A DNA stretch of 64,000 bases, taken from contig CAWFGX010000005.1 in assembly GCA_963815375.1 (NCBI GenBank), positions 620,001-684,000 on the forward strand, given 5' to 3'. This stretch comes from JASHPR01 sp963815375. Lineage in GTDB: Bacteria > Actinomycetota > Actinomycetes > Streptosporangiales > Streptosporangiaceae. A model generated the notes under the pieces. That model saw only the letters and a program-made list of their open reading frames with translations. It made no database searches and was not told where the DNA came from. The position numbers were made by a program, and so were the translations under genes. Each line of letters opens with the position of its first letter. The stretch's first letter is position 1. Below, piece by piece: positions 17,301-25,531 of this stretch.

Positions 17301-18378
17301 GCTGCCTGCGCCGTCGGCGCCCGCCGGCAGTGCCGCCGGCCGCGCCCCGCGTACACCGGCGGAGGCGGCGATGTGCGTGCTGTTCGCCGAGGTGCTGGGG
17401 GCGCAGCAGGTGGGGCCCGAGGACAGTTTCTTCGACATGGGTGGCCACTCGCTGCTGGCGATCCGCCTGATCAGCCGGGTCAGGTCCGCATTCGGTGCCA
17501 GCCTGTCGGTTAGCAGCCTGTTCAGCTCGCCTACTCCTGCCGGGCTGGTCGAGCGGCTGCGGGAGGGACCAGGGCCGGACCCGCTGACCCCGCTGCTGCC
17601 GCTGCGCGCCGATGGCACCAGCCCGCCGCTGTTCTGCATTCACCCTGGTGGCGGCCTGAGCTGGTGCTACGCCGCGCTGCCCGGCCAGCTAGGACCAGAC
17701 GTGCCAGTCTACGGCCTGCAGGCACGCGGCCTGCACGACGGCGAGCGGCTGCCGGGCAGCATTGCCGAGATGGCGGCCGACTACCTGGAGCAGATCCGGG
17801 CGGTGCAGCCCGCAGGCCCCTATCACCTGGCCGGGTGGTGCTTCGGCGGCGGCGTCGCGCACCAGATCGCGGTCCAGGCGCAGGCGGCCGGAGACAACGT
17901 GGCCATGCTCGCGCTCGTCGACGCGGCGCCTTCGAACCCCTCGGGTGGCCGCCGCATCGCGACGCCGGAGGAGCTTCCGGTCAGTGAGCGGCAACTGCTC
18001 CGTGACGTGCTGAACGGGTTTGACGTCGACCTGCCCAGCCTGGACAGCCAGTCGCTTGACCGCCGCGGCACGCTGCAGATCATCAGGCAGCAAAGCGACG
18101 CTGCCGTCGGCCTGGCCGACCACAGCGTGCTCGCGCTGATGACGGTGCTGCGCAACAACATCTGGCTGTCGATCGATGCCGTTCCCGGAACGTTTCGCGG
18201 CGACATCCTGTTCTTCGCGGCCAAGGACGACGGCGTCGACCCGGACAGGTGGGCTCCGCATGTGACTGGCCAGATCCGGACGTATCACATCCCGGCCAGG
18301 CACGACCACATGACGCACGCCACCGCGATCGCCGAGATCGCGCCTGTGATGCTCGCGGTCCTGAGCGGGTCACGATGA
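14389..18378 (+). CDS. NRPS, one module C-A-PCP with terminal thioesterase (Cys nucleophile)
   Basis: This 1329-residue NRPS has condensation (about 8-440; HHIAADGWS near 137), adenylation (about 465-960; YTSGTTGTPKG near 630, YGPTE, YRTGD, K of GPQGKLDL), carrier (GGHSLLA with Ser1021) and thioesterase (about 1075-1329) domains. The thioesterase motif is GWCFGG: Cys1151 stands where Ser is usual. Asp (LVDAAPSNP) and His (RHDHMTH) complete a likely triad. As the only module with a release domain it should act last, although its gene comes first. The adenylation pocket reads roughly D-T-W-N-V-G-F-I-D with an alignment gap at the third site, too uncertain for a substrate call. No epimerisation domain is present. 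Confidence 0.95.
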   Translation: MPEMAEMPAIPLSFGQRRLWFLQEFDRRSVAYNIPVVLRLTGELDRGALAAALGDVTARHESLRTVFPLRDGEPVQRVLPAADAIPVLDLVSPGAGAVTGVVDRACEHVFDLAEDLPLRAWLAQTGPDGHVLVLVMHHIAADGWSMGPLLRDLGLAYAARRAGRAPGWPPLPVQYADFTLWQREVLGDPGDPHSALGRQAAYWRDALAGLPERIGLPADYGHPVASPPGGSVPLRISPALHQGLTAVAADAGATVFMVVQAGLAALLSWMGAGADIPLGVPVAGRTDQALEELVGFFVNTLVLRADVSGDPAFADLVSRVRQASLTAYANQDLPFEVLVEILNPTRIPTQHPVFQVSLSLDVAAPARPRLAGLKVEMLPVAPRTAKFDLSFAFAERPRRPGGAPAGLDGALTYRADLFTRATAASLASRLTRLLAAATASPRTSLSRLDITLPAEKRALAAWKIAPRQRSRPVTVPELFEAQATRTPGAIAAVCPDRRLTYAELDQAASRLARFLASAGVGPEAVVGVVLPRTAQLIVALIAVLKTGAACLPVDPGYPRARIGLMLADAGCATVLTEGTCQESLPPDGPRLVLDDPSVGAGIAAQRPDRLRDADRTAPLTPGHPAYVIYTSGTTGTPKGVVVTHESVARLFHSHTRDFHRPAERAAGTRLRAALAASVSFDTFWEPVLLMLGGHQLHLIDDQDRRDPEAIAAFAAAHQIDFLNVTPSLFAELRASWPPLQSWPRLVVLGGERVTRQDWDALAAIGGTAGYNFYGPTECTIDAVTARVVAGQQPHIGRPLRGVRAYVLDERLRSAPPLVAGELYLAGQCLARGYLRQPGLTAERFVADPLGPGGSRMYRTGDVARWTADDQLEFLGRADGQVKIRGLRIEPAETQAVLASHPDVMNAAVIVRDDLPGGRGLAAYVTAANSHVDTARLREHTASLLPGYLVPATVTVIDRLPLGPQGKLDLPALPAPSAPAGSAAGRAPRTPAEAAMCVLFAEVLGAQQVGPEDSFFDMGGHSLLAIRLISRVRSAFGASLSVSSLFSSPTPAGLVERLREGPGPDPLTPLLPLRADGTSPPLFCIHPGGGLSWCYAALPGQLGPDVPVYGLQARGLHDGERLPGSIAEMAADYLEQIRAVQPAGPYHLAGWCFGGGVAHQIAVQAQAAGDNVAMLALVDAAPSNPSGGRRIATPEELPVSERQLLRDVLNGFDVDLPSLDSQSLDRRGTLQIIRQQSDAAVGLADHSVLALMTVLRNNIWLSIDAVPGTFRGDILFFAAKDDGVDPDRWAPHVTGQIRTYHIPARHDHMTHATAIAEIAPVMLAVLSGSR

Positions 18379-19409
18379 CGAGCCCGGACGCCACCCCGGA
18401 AGCCACGGCTCGCTGGCATGCGGCGATGGAGCGGGCAGATACCGACCTGCTCGACTGCCTGGCTGTCAACCTGGCCGTGCTGCTCGTGTGGCATGGCGCC
18501 GCCGATGTCCGCACCCCGTTCGCCGCCAGGTGGCGGTTCCGGCTGCGCGGCGACAGAGCAGGCGACGGGCGGCCGGACCTGCCGCCGCAGCATTTGGCCG
18601 CGGACCTGCGGGAGCTTGCCGGATGGGAGCTGCGCTGGCAGTCAGCCGCGGATCTCGGCAGTGAGCTGCCCGCCTGGGCCGCCGCGTGTGATGACGGCCA
18701 GCCGGTGCTGGTGGTAGCGGATGCCTTCGATGTGCCCTGGGTTCCCTATGCCGGCCACGAGCACATGGAGCACAGCTTCATCGTCGCCGGGGTCGACGGC
18801 GACCGCCTCACTATCGCCGACGGCTACACCAACACGACTGAGTGGGGTGCGGCGCGGCCGGTGACGGCGACGGTCGGCCGGCCCGAGATCGCCGGACTGC
18901 TAGCCGGGGCCGGGCGCTGGTCCGTCCCGCGCCGCGCGGGCTCGCCGGCCGCGAGCATAGTTGCCCAGCTCGTCCGCGACAACGCGGACGACATCCGCGC
19001 GGCCCGCGAGGCCGGCCACTACGAGATCTTCCTGCGCCAGGCAGCCGCGCTGGCGCAGGCCGGCGATCTTGCACCGGTGGCCCTGGATAGCTGGCTGCTG
19101 GCCCGCAACCGCAGACTGCATGCCCGGTGGCTGGACAGCGATGCCGCGACGGTGGTGCCCGCCACCGTCAGGCAGGACTTCGCTGCCAGCGTTGCCGCCG
19201 CCTGGACCCGTGCCGCGGAGATGTCCTACATCGGCCTGCGCAGAGCCCGGTCCGGCCGCGCCGTGCCACCAGCCGTGACCGAGTGCCTGCGCCAGGCCTG
19301 CTCGGCCGAGCAGGACCTGGCCCGGGTCATGCTCGACGGCCTCTTGTCCGGTCCTGCTCCCATGACGGCCCAGGGTTCAACTGCACCCGGCGGGGTGTCC
19401 CGGTGCTGA
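18375..19409 (+). CDS. BtrH-like acyltransferase (BtrH_N family)
   Basis: This 344-residue protein resembles the BtrH N-terminal family. In butirosin biosynthesis BtrH moves an aminoacyl group from a carrier protein to the product. The papain-like catalytic set appears as Cys28 in DLLDCLAVNLAVLL, His133 in HMEHSFIVAG and Asp149 in TIADGYTN. The C-terminal half (about 190-330) is helical with no clear motif. The ATG overlaps the NRPS stop by 4 bp. With two carrier proteins, two ligases and a BtrK-like decarboxylase in the same operon, transfer of a carrier-bound aminoacyl unit is a reasonable inference. A peptide-release or amide-forming role is the alternative. Confidence 0.75.
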   Translation: MTSPDATPEATARWHAAMERADTDLLDCLAVNLAVLLVWHGAADVRTPFAARWRFRLRGDRAGDGRPDLPPQHLAADLRELAGWELRWQSAADLGSELPAWAAACDDGQPVLVVADAFDVPWVPYAGHEHMEHSFIVAGVDGDRLTIADGYTNTTEWGAARPVTATVGRPEIAGLLAGAGRWSVPRRAGSPAASIVAQLVRDNADDIRAAREAGHYEIFLRQAAALAQAGDLAPVALDSWLLARNRRLHARWLDSDAATVVPATVRQDFAASVAAAWTRAAEMSYIGLRRARSGRAVPPAVTECLRQACSAEQDLARVMLDGLLSGPAPMTAQGSTAPGGVSRC

Positions 19410-20935
19410 TTCACGAGCGCGTACGGAGGCAGGCGGGGCTGACCCCGGACGCTGCCGCACTGGTTACCGCGGATGCCGGTGTGCTCAGCTACCAGGATCT
19501 GATCAGATCAGCGGACGCGCTCGCCGCCCAGCTGGCCGGCGAGGCGGCACCAGGCACCCGGGTCGCGATCCTGATGCGCAAGCAGCCTGCTGTGGTCATC
19601 GCAATGCTGGCGGCGCTGCAGGCTCGCATGCCCTACCTGCCGCTGGCCGCTGACTGGCCGCCGGCCAGGCAGCGCCTGATCATCGCCGACGCCCGGCCAG
19701 CCCTTGTGCTCACCGACGAAGACCTCGCCGGGCCCGCAGCCGCCCTCGGGCCGCCGTGCCGGGTACTCGGCCCGCTCGGGCAGCCGCTGGATGCGGGCCA
19801 CGGTGCGCGGCCGTCCTCGGCGCCCCCGGTGAGCATGGACGACCTCGCGTACATCCTGTACACCAGCGGGTCCACCGGCTCTCCCAAGGGAGTCATGATC
19901 AGCCACGAGAACGCCGCCTTCTTCGTGGACTGGGCGAGCCGCGAGTTCCCGCTCGGCCCAGGCGACCGGGTGGCTGTGCATGCCCCTCTGCACTTCGACC
20001 TGCCGGTCTATGACATCTACGCAGGCCTGGGCAGCGGCGCGTGCCTGTGCCTGCTGCCCGAGCGCAGCTCTTTGTTCCCCGAGGCGGTGTTCAGGTTCCT
20101 GCGCGCCCACGGCGCGACAGCGCTGTATGCGGTGCCATCCGCGCTGCACGCGCTGGTCAGCAGATCAGGACTGGCCAGCGAGGGACTGCCCGCGCTGCGG
20201 CAGGTGCTGTACGCCGGGGAGGAGTACCACCCGGCACCGCTGCGCCGCCTCTCCGCTGCCCTGCCGCACGCGACCATCGCGAATCTCTACGGCCCCATCG
20301 AGACCAACGTGGTGACCAGGCTCGTGATCGGGGCCGCCCATCTGGCCATGCCGCGCATCCCGCTGGGCACCCCTGCCCCCGGCGTGCGGATCGCGCTGCT
20401 CAGTGACGACGGCGCGGTGCACACCTCTGGCGAGGCCGAGGGGGAGATCCTGGTGGCCGGCCCCTGCGTGACGCCCGGCTACCTGAACCAGCCCGCCCAG
20501 ACCTCGGCCGCGATCCTTCAGCGCGGGGATGCGGAAGCGCAGGTGCGCTATTACCGGACAGGTGACCACGCCCAGCGGGACTCCTCGGGCCTGCTGCACT
20601 ACCTCGGCCGGCGGGACGGCCTCATCAAGACCAGGGGGATCCGGGTCGAGCTGGGCGAGATCGAGGCCGTGATCGCCTCGCTGCCCGGGGTCAGCGAGGT
20701 GGCTGCGGTTGCCACGCCAGACCCGGCCATTACCGCCCGCCTGCACGCGCTCGTGATCCCGTCCGGCCCGTACGTCACCGCCCACGGCATCACCGACATG
20801 TGCCGTCACCTGCTGCCCAGTTACATGATCCCGGACATCGAGCTGCTCGGCGCGCTGCCGAGGACGAGCACTGGCAAGATCGCCCGCTCAGAGCTCGGTG
20901 CCCTGCTGGCCAGCCACGAGGACGCGGCGTCGTGA
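19403..20935 (+). CDS. stand-alone amino acid adenylating enzyme, PltF/prolyl-type pocket
   Basis: This 510-residue free adenylation enzyme has A3 YTSGSTGSPKG (about 152), YGPIE, YRTGD and the final Lys in TSTGKI. Residues lining the pocket, read from FDLPVYD, LYAVPSAL, VLYAGEE and NLYGPIETNVV, give about D-L-Y-Y-L-A-L-V-V. This is close to the pattern I recall for free prolyl ligases that feed pyrrole formation (PltF, RedM, CloN4). It may therefore load Pro or a similar amino acid on the carrier encoded next. The GTG start at 19403 overlaps the end of the BtrH-like gene. No carrier domain is fused. The substrate call is tentative. Confidence 0.8.
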   Translation: MLIHERVRRQAGLTPDAAALVTADAGVLSYQDLIRSADALAAQLAGEAAPGTRVAILMRKQPAVVIAMLAALQARMPYLPLAADWPPARQRLIIADARPALVLTDEDLAGPAAALGPPCRVLGPLGQPLDAGHGARPSSAPPVSMDDLAYILYTSGSTGSPKGVMISHENAAFFVDWASREFPLGPGDRVAVHAPLHFDLPVYDIYAGLGSGACLCLLPERSSLFPEAVFRFLRAHGATALYAVPSALHALVSRSGLASEGLPALRQVLYAGEEYHPAPLRRLSAALPHATIANLYGPIETNVVTRLVIGAAHLAMPRIPLGTPAPGVRIALLSDDGAVHTSGEAEGEILVAGPCVTPGYLNQPAQTSAAILQRGDAEAQVRYYRTGDHAQRDSSGLLHYLGRRDGLIKTRGIRVELGEIEAVIASLPGVSEVAAVATPDPAITARLHALVIPSGPYVTAHGITDMCRHLLPSYMIPDIELLGALPRTSTGKIARSELGALLASHEDAAS

Positions 20936-21207
20936 CGGGGGCGCTGCCGAGCGGGCGGATCGTCGAGGTCATAGCCGGTGTGCTCGGCTGTGACCGGGGG
21001 CAAGTCCAGGCGGCCACGGCCCTGTACGAGCTGCCAGGATTCGACTCGGTAGCCCTGGTGGAGATCCTGGGCCGGCTTGAGGACGCGCTCGGCGCTGAGA
21101 TTCCGGCCGAGTGGATAGTGCCAGAGGCGTTTACAAGCGTCGATGCGCTGGCCGGGCTGCTCGACGCGGCCGCCGGGGTCGCCAGCGGCGCTGGAGACCG
21201 GCCATGA
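20932..21207 (+). CDS. free acyl/peptidyl carrier protein 1
   Basis: This 91-residue carrier protein shows the phosphopantetheine site ELPGFDSVALVEIL with Ser39, and the usual helix 2-3 acidic pattern. Its GTG overlaps the stop of the PltF-like ligase, and its stop overlaps the ATG of the second ligase. Position suggests it is loaded by one of these two enzymes. GFDS replaces the more common GLDS/GGHS, as in several discrete carriers. Confidence 0.85.
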   Translation: MTGALPSGRIVEVIAGVLGCDRGQVQAATALYELPGFDSVALVEILGRLEDALGAEIPAEWIVPEAFTSVDALAGLLDAAAGVASGAGDRP

Positions 21208-22679
21208 GACTGCTGCACGATCTGCTCGACGCCGCACCGACGGGCCGGCCAGCCATCAGACACGCCGGCGGCACGCTGACCTACGGTGAGCTGCGCGATC
21301 GCAGCCTGGGACTGGCAAGCTGGCTGGCTAGCAGGGGAGTGGGCAAGGGCGACCGGATCGTCGTCCAGGCAGCCAACCACCCGCAGTCCGCCGCCCTGCT
21401 GTACGCCGCGTCGCGGCTTGGCGCGATCTTCACGCATCTGCACCCCGCGGCCCAGCCTTACCAGCTCCGGCATGTCCTCACCGACTGCGAACCGGCTCTG
21501 GTAATCGCCGGCCAGGAATGCCTGGACGCAGCCCGCGCGTCGGCCGCCACGGATGTCTGCTGCCTGCAGGAACTGCCTGCTGACCTGGGGCCCAGCCGGG
21601 CAGCGGCCAGCCAGCCCGCTAGACCGGAAGACCCGGCCTGCCTGATCTATACGTCAGGCTCTACCGCCATGCCCAAGGCGGTGGTAGCGCCACACGCGCA
21701 GATGATCTTCGCCGTGCGTGCCATCCAGGAGCGGCTGAAATACCGCGAGGACGACGCCGTGTTCTGCGCACTGCCGCTGTCCTTTGACTACGGTCTCTAC
21801 CAGATCCTGCTGTGCGCGCTGTCCGGGGCGCAGCTCGTGCTCGGCGGGGCGGGCGATGCTGGGCCGGCGCTGCTCGCCACGCTGTCGCGGGAGCGCATCA
21901 CCGTCGCTCCGCTGGTGCCCGCGATGGCTGGCACGCTCGCCCGGCTCCTCGAGCGGGGCGGGCCGCCGGACCCCGGGCTGCGGCTGATCACCAGCACGGG
22001 TGCGCCAATGCCCGGATCCACCCTGCGCCGGCTCCGGGCCAGCCTGCCCGGCCTGCGAGTACAGCTCATGTTCGGGCTCACCGAGTGCAAGCGAGTCTCC
22101 ATCATGGAACCGGACGGCGACCTCACGCGGCCCGGATCGTACGGCCGCCCGCTCGACGGGACTGATGCCTACGCCGTCGACGCGGCCGGACGGCGGCTGC
22201 CACCTGGCGAGACCGGTGAGCTCATCGTCAGCGGTCCGCATGTCATGGCCGGGTACTGGCGGGCGCCCGCGCTGACGGCCAGCCGCTTCCGCGCTGACGG
22301 CGACGGCCCGCGCATCCTGCGCACCGGTGACCTGTGCGCTTTCGACGCCGACGGCTACCTGTTCTTCGCTGGGCGACTCGACGAGACGTACAAGAGCAGG
22401 GGCTTGCGCGTCAGCGCGGCCGAGGTAGAGGCGGCTGCCCTGGATGTGCCGGGTGTCACCGCCGCCGCGGTCCTCCCGCCGTCGGCCGCACAGCCAGCCG
22501 CGGTGCTGGCCGTCGCCGGGGACGTTGTGCCCTCGCACGTGATCAAGGAACTGACCACGCGGCTGGAGGACTTCAAGGTGCCAGCGGCCTGTCATGTCCT
22601 GACGGCGATGCCGCTGACCGCTCACGGCAAGACGGACAAGAAGGCCGTCGCCGCCCGGCTCCTGGAGGCACCGCGGTGA
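21204..22679 (+). CDS. AMP-forming acyl/aminoacyl ligase 2 (TIGR03098-like)
   Basis: This 491-residue ANL enzyme has IYTSGSTAMPKAVV (about 145), FGLTECKR in place of the YGPTE motif, LRTGDLCAFD, and the last Lys in LTAHGKTDKK. It looks like acyl-CoA/acyl-ACP ligases rather than NRPS adenylation domains. In some bacteria a similar ligase, a carrier protein and a PLP decarboxylase are encoded together (the exosortase-A-associated set TIGR03098/TIGR03099). In butirosin the set is BtrJ/BtrI/BtrK. Here it overlaps carrier 1 upstream and the decarboxylase downstream. The likely role is loading an amino acid on a carrier for decarboxylation; substrate unknown. Confidence 0.8.
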   Translation: MRLLHDLLDAAPTGRPAIRHAGGTLTYGELRDRSLGLASWLASRGVGKGDRIVVQAANHPQSAALLYAASRLGAIFTHLHPAAQPYQLRHVLTDCEPALVIAGQECLDAARASAATDVCCLQELPADLGPSRAAASQPARPEDPACLIYTSGSTAMPKAVVAPHAQMIFAVRAIQERLKYREDDAVFCALPLSFDYGLYQILLCALSGAQLVLGGAGDAGPALLATLSRERITVAPLVPAMAGTLARLLERGGPPDPGLRLITSTGAPMPGSTLRRLRASLPGLRVQLMFGLTECKRVSIMEPDGDLTRPGSYGRPLDGTDAYAVDAAGRRLPPGETGELIVSGPHVMAGYWRAPALTASRFRADGDGPRILRTGDLCAFDADGYLFFAGRLDETYKSRGLRVSAAEVEAAALDVPGVTAAAVLPPSAAQPAAVLAVAGDVVPSHVIKELTTRLEDFKVPAACHVLTAMPLTAHGKTDKKAVAARLLEAPR

Positions 22680-24088
22680 CTACCGTGCCGGGCGAGCAGG
22701 TCACGTCCGTTCAGCAAACAATTGAGCAGCTGTCTGTGGCGCGCCGGGCCGCGGTGCTCTACGGCACTCCGGCCTACGTCTACGACCTCGCCGAGGTCCG
22801 CCGGGCCCACGGGGAGCTCACGGCGCTGCTGCCCGAGAGCAGTCTGCTGTATTACTCGGTCAAGGCCAATCCGCACCCGGCGGTATGCCGGGAACTAGCC
22901 CGGCTCGGCTGCGGTGCCGAGGTGAGCTCGGCCGGTGAGGCGCAGACCGGCATCGACGCGGGCTTCCCCGCTGCCCGCTGCCTGTTCACCGGGCCGGGTA
23001 AGACGCCCGACGAGATCCGCCTGGCGATCAAGCACGGGATCCGGGACTTTTCCGTCGAGTCGCCCGCCGACCTGCGCCAGGTCGCAGCCGCCGGGGCCGA
23101 GGCCGGCACCCGGCTGCACTGCCTGCTGCGCGTCAACGTCGACACCCCTGTCCCAGGCATGGGCCTGACCATGACCGGCGTGGCCTCTCAGTTCGGCACC
23201 GACGCCAGGCAGGTTCGCGATAACCCCGGTGACTTCGCCGACGACGACTACGCGCAAGTGACCGGGCTGCACCTGTTCATGGGATCGAACCTGGCCGACG
23301 AGGACATGCTCGTGCGCCAGTTCGACGCCGCACTGCGGTCCGTCACTGAACTCCAGGCCGCACTCGGCCGGCCGCTTCCGTTCATTGACCTTGGCGGCGG
23401 TTTCGCGGCCCCGTATGCCAAGTCCGGGACCAGGCCCGCCTACGGCGGGCTGCGTGAGCGGCTGGCCGGCCTCGTCGCTCGGTGGCTGCCGCCCGGCCAG
23501 CAGCCGCGGCAGCTGGCCTTCGAATCAGGCCGTCACCTGGTCGGCGGGTGCGGCACCCTCGTCGCCCGCGTGATGGACGTCAAGCATTCCAAGGGCAGCA
23601 CGTTCGTCGTGCTCGACAGCGGCATCAACCATCTCGGCGGGATGGCCGGGCTGCGCCGGGTGCCGCCTGCCGGGGTGCGTCCGCTCGCTGACCTGCCATC
23701 GGACGCAGTGCCCGGCGCACAGCCCAGCGCACAGCCGCGCGGGTCCTCCCGCGCGCAGCCGGACACGCCCGAGGAGGTCCACGACTGCTACTTCGTCGGC
23801 CCGCTGTGCACTCCGCTGGACACCTGGGCGCGCGGCGTGACAGCGCCGCGCCTGCGCAGCGGAGATCTGGTAGCCGTGCCGAACGTCGGCGGCTACGGCC
23901 TGACCGCCAGCCTGCTCGCCTTCCTGAGCCGGCCCCCGGCTGTGGAAGTCGTCGTCGACGGCAGCGAGATCTGCACCGCGGACCGCCTCACACTCACCAG
24001 GCAGACAGAGCACCCGAGCCATGTGCATCCGGGCCCTGCCGACCACCGTACCGCCAGCCCGGCAGATTCAGGAGGCCACCATGCTTGA
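22676..24088 (+). CDS. fold-type III PLP decarboxylase, BtrK/TIGR03099-like
   Basis: This 470-residue enzyme is of the diaminopimelate/ornithine decarboxylase (alanine racemase fold) family. The PLP Lys63 lies in YYSVKANPHP, followed by GCGAEVSSAGE, IDLGGGFA (phosphate-binding Gly loop), ESGRHLVG and the C-terminal DCYFVGPLCTPLD with the active-site Cys. An Ala/Pro/Gln-rich insertion occurs at about 345-365. BtrK of butirosin decarboxylates an aminoacyl group while it is bound to a carrier protein, and the flanking ligases and carriers suggest the same here. Its GTG overlaps the ligase stop, and its own end overlaps carrier 2 by 8 bp. Confidence 0.85.
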   Translation: MTTVPGEQVTSVQQTIEQLSVARRAAVLYGTPAYVYDLAEVRRAHGELTALLPESSLLYYSVKANPHPAVCRELARLGCGAEVSSAGEAQTGIDAGFPAARCLFTGPGKTPDEIRLAIKHGIRDFSVESPADLRQVAAAGAEAGTRLHCLLRVNVDTPVPGMGLTMTGVASQFGTDARQVRDNPGDFADDDYAQVTGLHLFMGSNLADEDMLVRQFDAALRSVTELQAALGRPLPFIDLGGGFAAPYAKSGTRPAYGGLRERLAGLVARWLPPGQQPRQLAFESGRHLVGGCGTLVARVMDVKHSKGSTFVVLDSGINHLGGMAGLRRVPPAGVRPLADLPSDAVPGAQPSAQPRGSSRAQPDTPEEVHDCYFVGPLCTPLDTWARGVTAPRLRSGDLVAVPNVGGYGLTASLLAFLSRPPAVEVVVDGSEICTADRLTLTRQTEHPSHVHPGPADHRTASPADSGGHHA

Positions 24089-24326
24089 CCCCGCGTTCGT
24101 CGAGATTCTCCGCCACCACCTGAAGTACCTCGAGCCGGGGGATGCGCTCGACCCGGACCGGCCGCTGCGGGATCTGGGACTGGATTCGATGCAGGCGGTC
24201 GAGCTGCTGTTCGACATCGAGGATCATTTCAACCGCGCGCTCGACGACGAGGACCTCACCGAGGAGACGTTCGCCACCGCCACCAGCCTGTGGGCCGTGC
24301 TCAGCAGGGATGGGTCCGGGTCATGA
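24081..24326 (+). CDS. free acyl/peptidyl carrier protein 2
   Basis: This 81-residue carrier protein has the attachment motif LRDLGLDSMQAVELL with Ser36. ATG 24081 is preceded by AGGAGG at a good distance and lies within the last codons of the decarboxylase gene. Its stop overlaps the start of the first dehydrogenase gene. The order decarboxylase, carrier, two dehydrogenases suggests that this carrier holds the intermediate on which the flavoenzymes act. Confidence 0.9.
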   Translation: MLDPAFVEILRHHLKYLEPGDALDPDRPLRDLGLDSMQAVELLFDIEDHFNRALDDEDLTEETFATATSLWAVLSRDGSGS

Positions 24327-25531
24327 CGGTCACCGGCACCCTGAGCGGGCACCGGCCGGCCGCCGGACGCCGCGGTGACACCCCGGTCAGCGCCCGCGCG
24401 GATGCCGTCGCGCAGGTCGCCGCCGCGCACGCCAGCGCTTGCGACGAGCGCGCCGAGTTCCCTGTCGCCGCGCTGACGGCGCTGCGCGACAGCGGGCTGA
24501 TGGGACTGCTGGTCCCCGGCGAGTACGGCGGCCTCGGCGGATCGCTGCGTGACCTGGCCGACGTGGCAGCGGCGCTGGCCGGGCCATGCCTGTCCACGGC
24601 TCTGATCTGGGCGATGCACTGCCAGCAGGCAGTCACGATCGCCGCGTGGGGCGCTCCTGCGCTCAAGCAGCGGCTGCTGCCGCGCATCGCCGCCGGCGAG
24701 GTTTACCTGGCCTCGGTAACCACGGAGTACGGCAAGGGCGGTCACCTGCTCTCCTGCCATTCCCCGCTGGCCACCGACGGGGAGTGGCTCACGATCACGC
24801 GGGACGCTCCTGTGGTCACCGGAGGCGAGTACGCGGACGGGTTCCTCATCACGATGCAGGCGCCACCACCTGGCCCTCCTTCGGCGGTAACCCTCGTCTA
24901 CGCCGACCGCGGGCAACTCGAGGCCAGCCCTTCTGGCGGGTGGAACCCGATGGGGATGCGGGCCACCCGCAGCATCGCCATGAGGCTGTCGGGCCGGGTC
25001 CCGGCCGACCAGATCGTCGGCGGCCAGGGCGCGTTCAGGCCGATCGCCGTCAGCACGTTCATCCCGGCTGGCCACATCGGCTGGGCGGCAGCGTGGCTGG
25101 GCGCCGCTGCCGGGGCGCTGCGCGGCATCGTCGCGATGGCCCGTACCCCGGCGGGCCGCAGGCAGCTTAAGGCGCACTCGGATTCGTTCCGCCACCAGCT
25201 CGCACGGATCAGGATCGACCTTGACCTGGTCGGCTCGCTTCTGCAGCGGGTTATCGCTGATGTAGAGCGGCCAGGAGCCGATATCGAGGCCGCGGACTGC
25301 CAGCTGCGGCTCAACGGCCTGAAGGTCGCGGCCTCGGAGCTGTGCTTCTCCGCGGTCGACCGCATGGTCCAGCTATCGGGGCTGCGCAACGGTTACCTGC
25401 GGGACTCGCCGCTGCACCTGGAGCGGACGTTCCGGGACCTGCGCTCGGCCAGCCTCAACTACGCGAACGAGCGGCTGCTGTCCGCCAACGGCGCGCTGAC
25501 CCTGCTGGATCGTCATGTCCGTCTCGGCTGA
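24323..25531 (+). CDS. acyl-CoA-dehydrogenase-like flavoenzyme 1
   Basis: This 402-residue protein has an ACAD N-terminal helical domain (FPVAALTALRDSGLMGLLVPGEYGGLGG) and a C-terminal domain ending in SPLHLERTFRDLRSASLNYANE, the region of the FAD-binding and catalytic helices. The middle FAD-binding strand motif is degenerate (VTTEYGKGGHLLS rather than the usual T-E-P/G-SG). In NRPS clusters such enzymes oxidise carrier-bound acyl groups: PltE/RedW-type enzymes convert prolyl-S-carrier to pyrrolyl-S-carrier. That fits the PltF-like ligase here, but other alpha-beta or N-alpha oxidations are possible. ATG overlaps the carrier stop by 4 bp. Confidence 0.8.
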   Translation: MTVTGTLSGHRPAAGRRGDTPVSARADAVAQVAAAHASACDERAEFPVAALTALRDSGLMGLLVPGEYGGLGGSLRDLADVAAALAGPCLSTALIWAMHCQQAVTIAAWGAPALKQRLLPRIAAGEVYLASVTTEYGKGGHLLSCHSPLATDGEWLTITRDAPVVTGGEYADGFLITMQAPPPGPPSAVTLVYADRGQLEASPSGGWNPMGMRATRSIAMRLSGRVPADQIVGGQGAFRPIAVSTFIPAGHIGWAAAWLGAAAGALRGIVAMARTPAGRRQLKAHSDSFRHQLARIRIDLDLVGSLLQRVIADVERPGADIEAADCQLRLNGLKVAASELCFSAVDRMVQLSGLRNGYLRDSPLHLERTFRDLRSASLNYANERLLSANGALTLLDRHVRLG

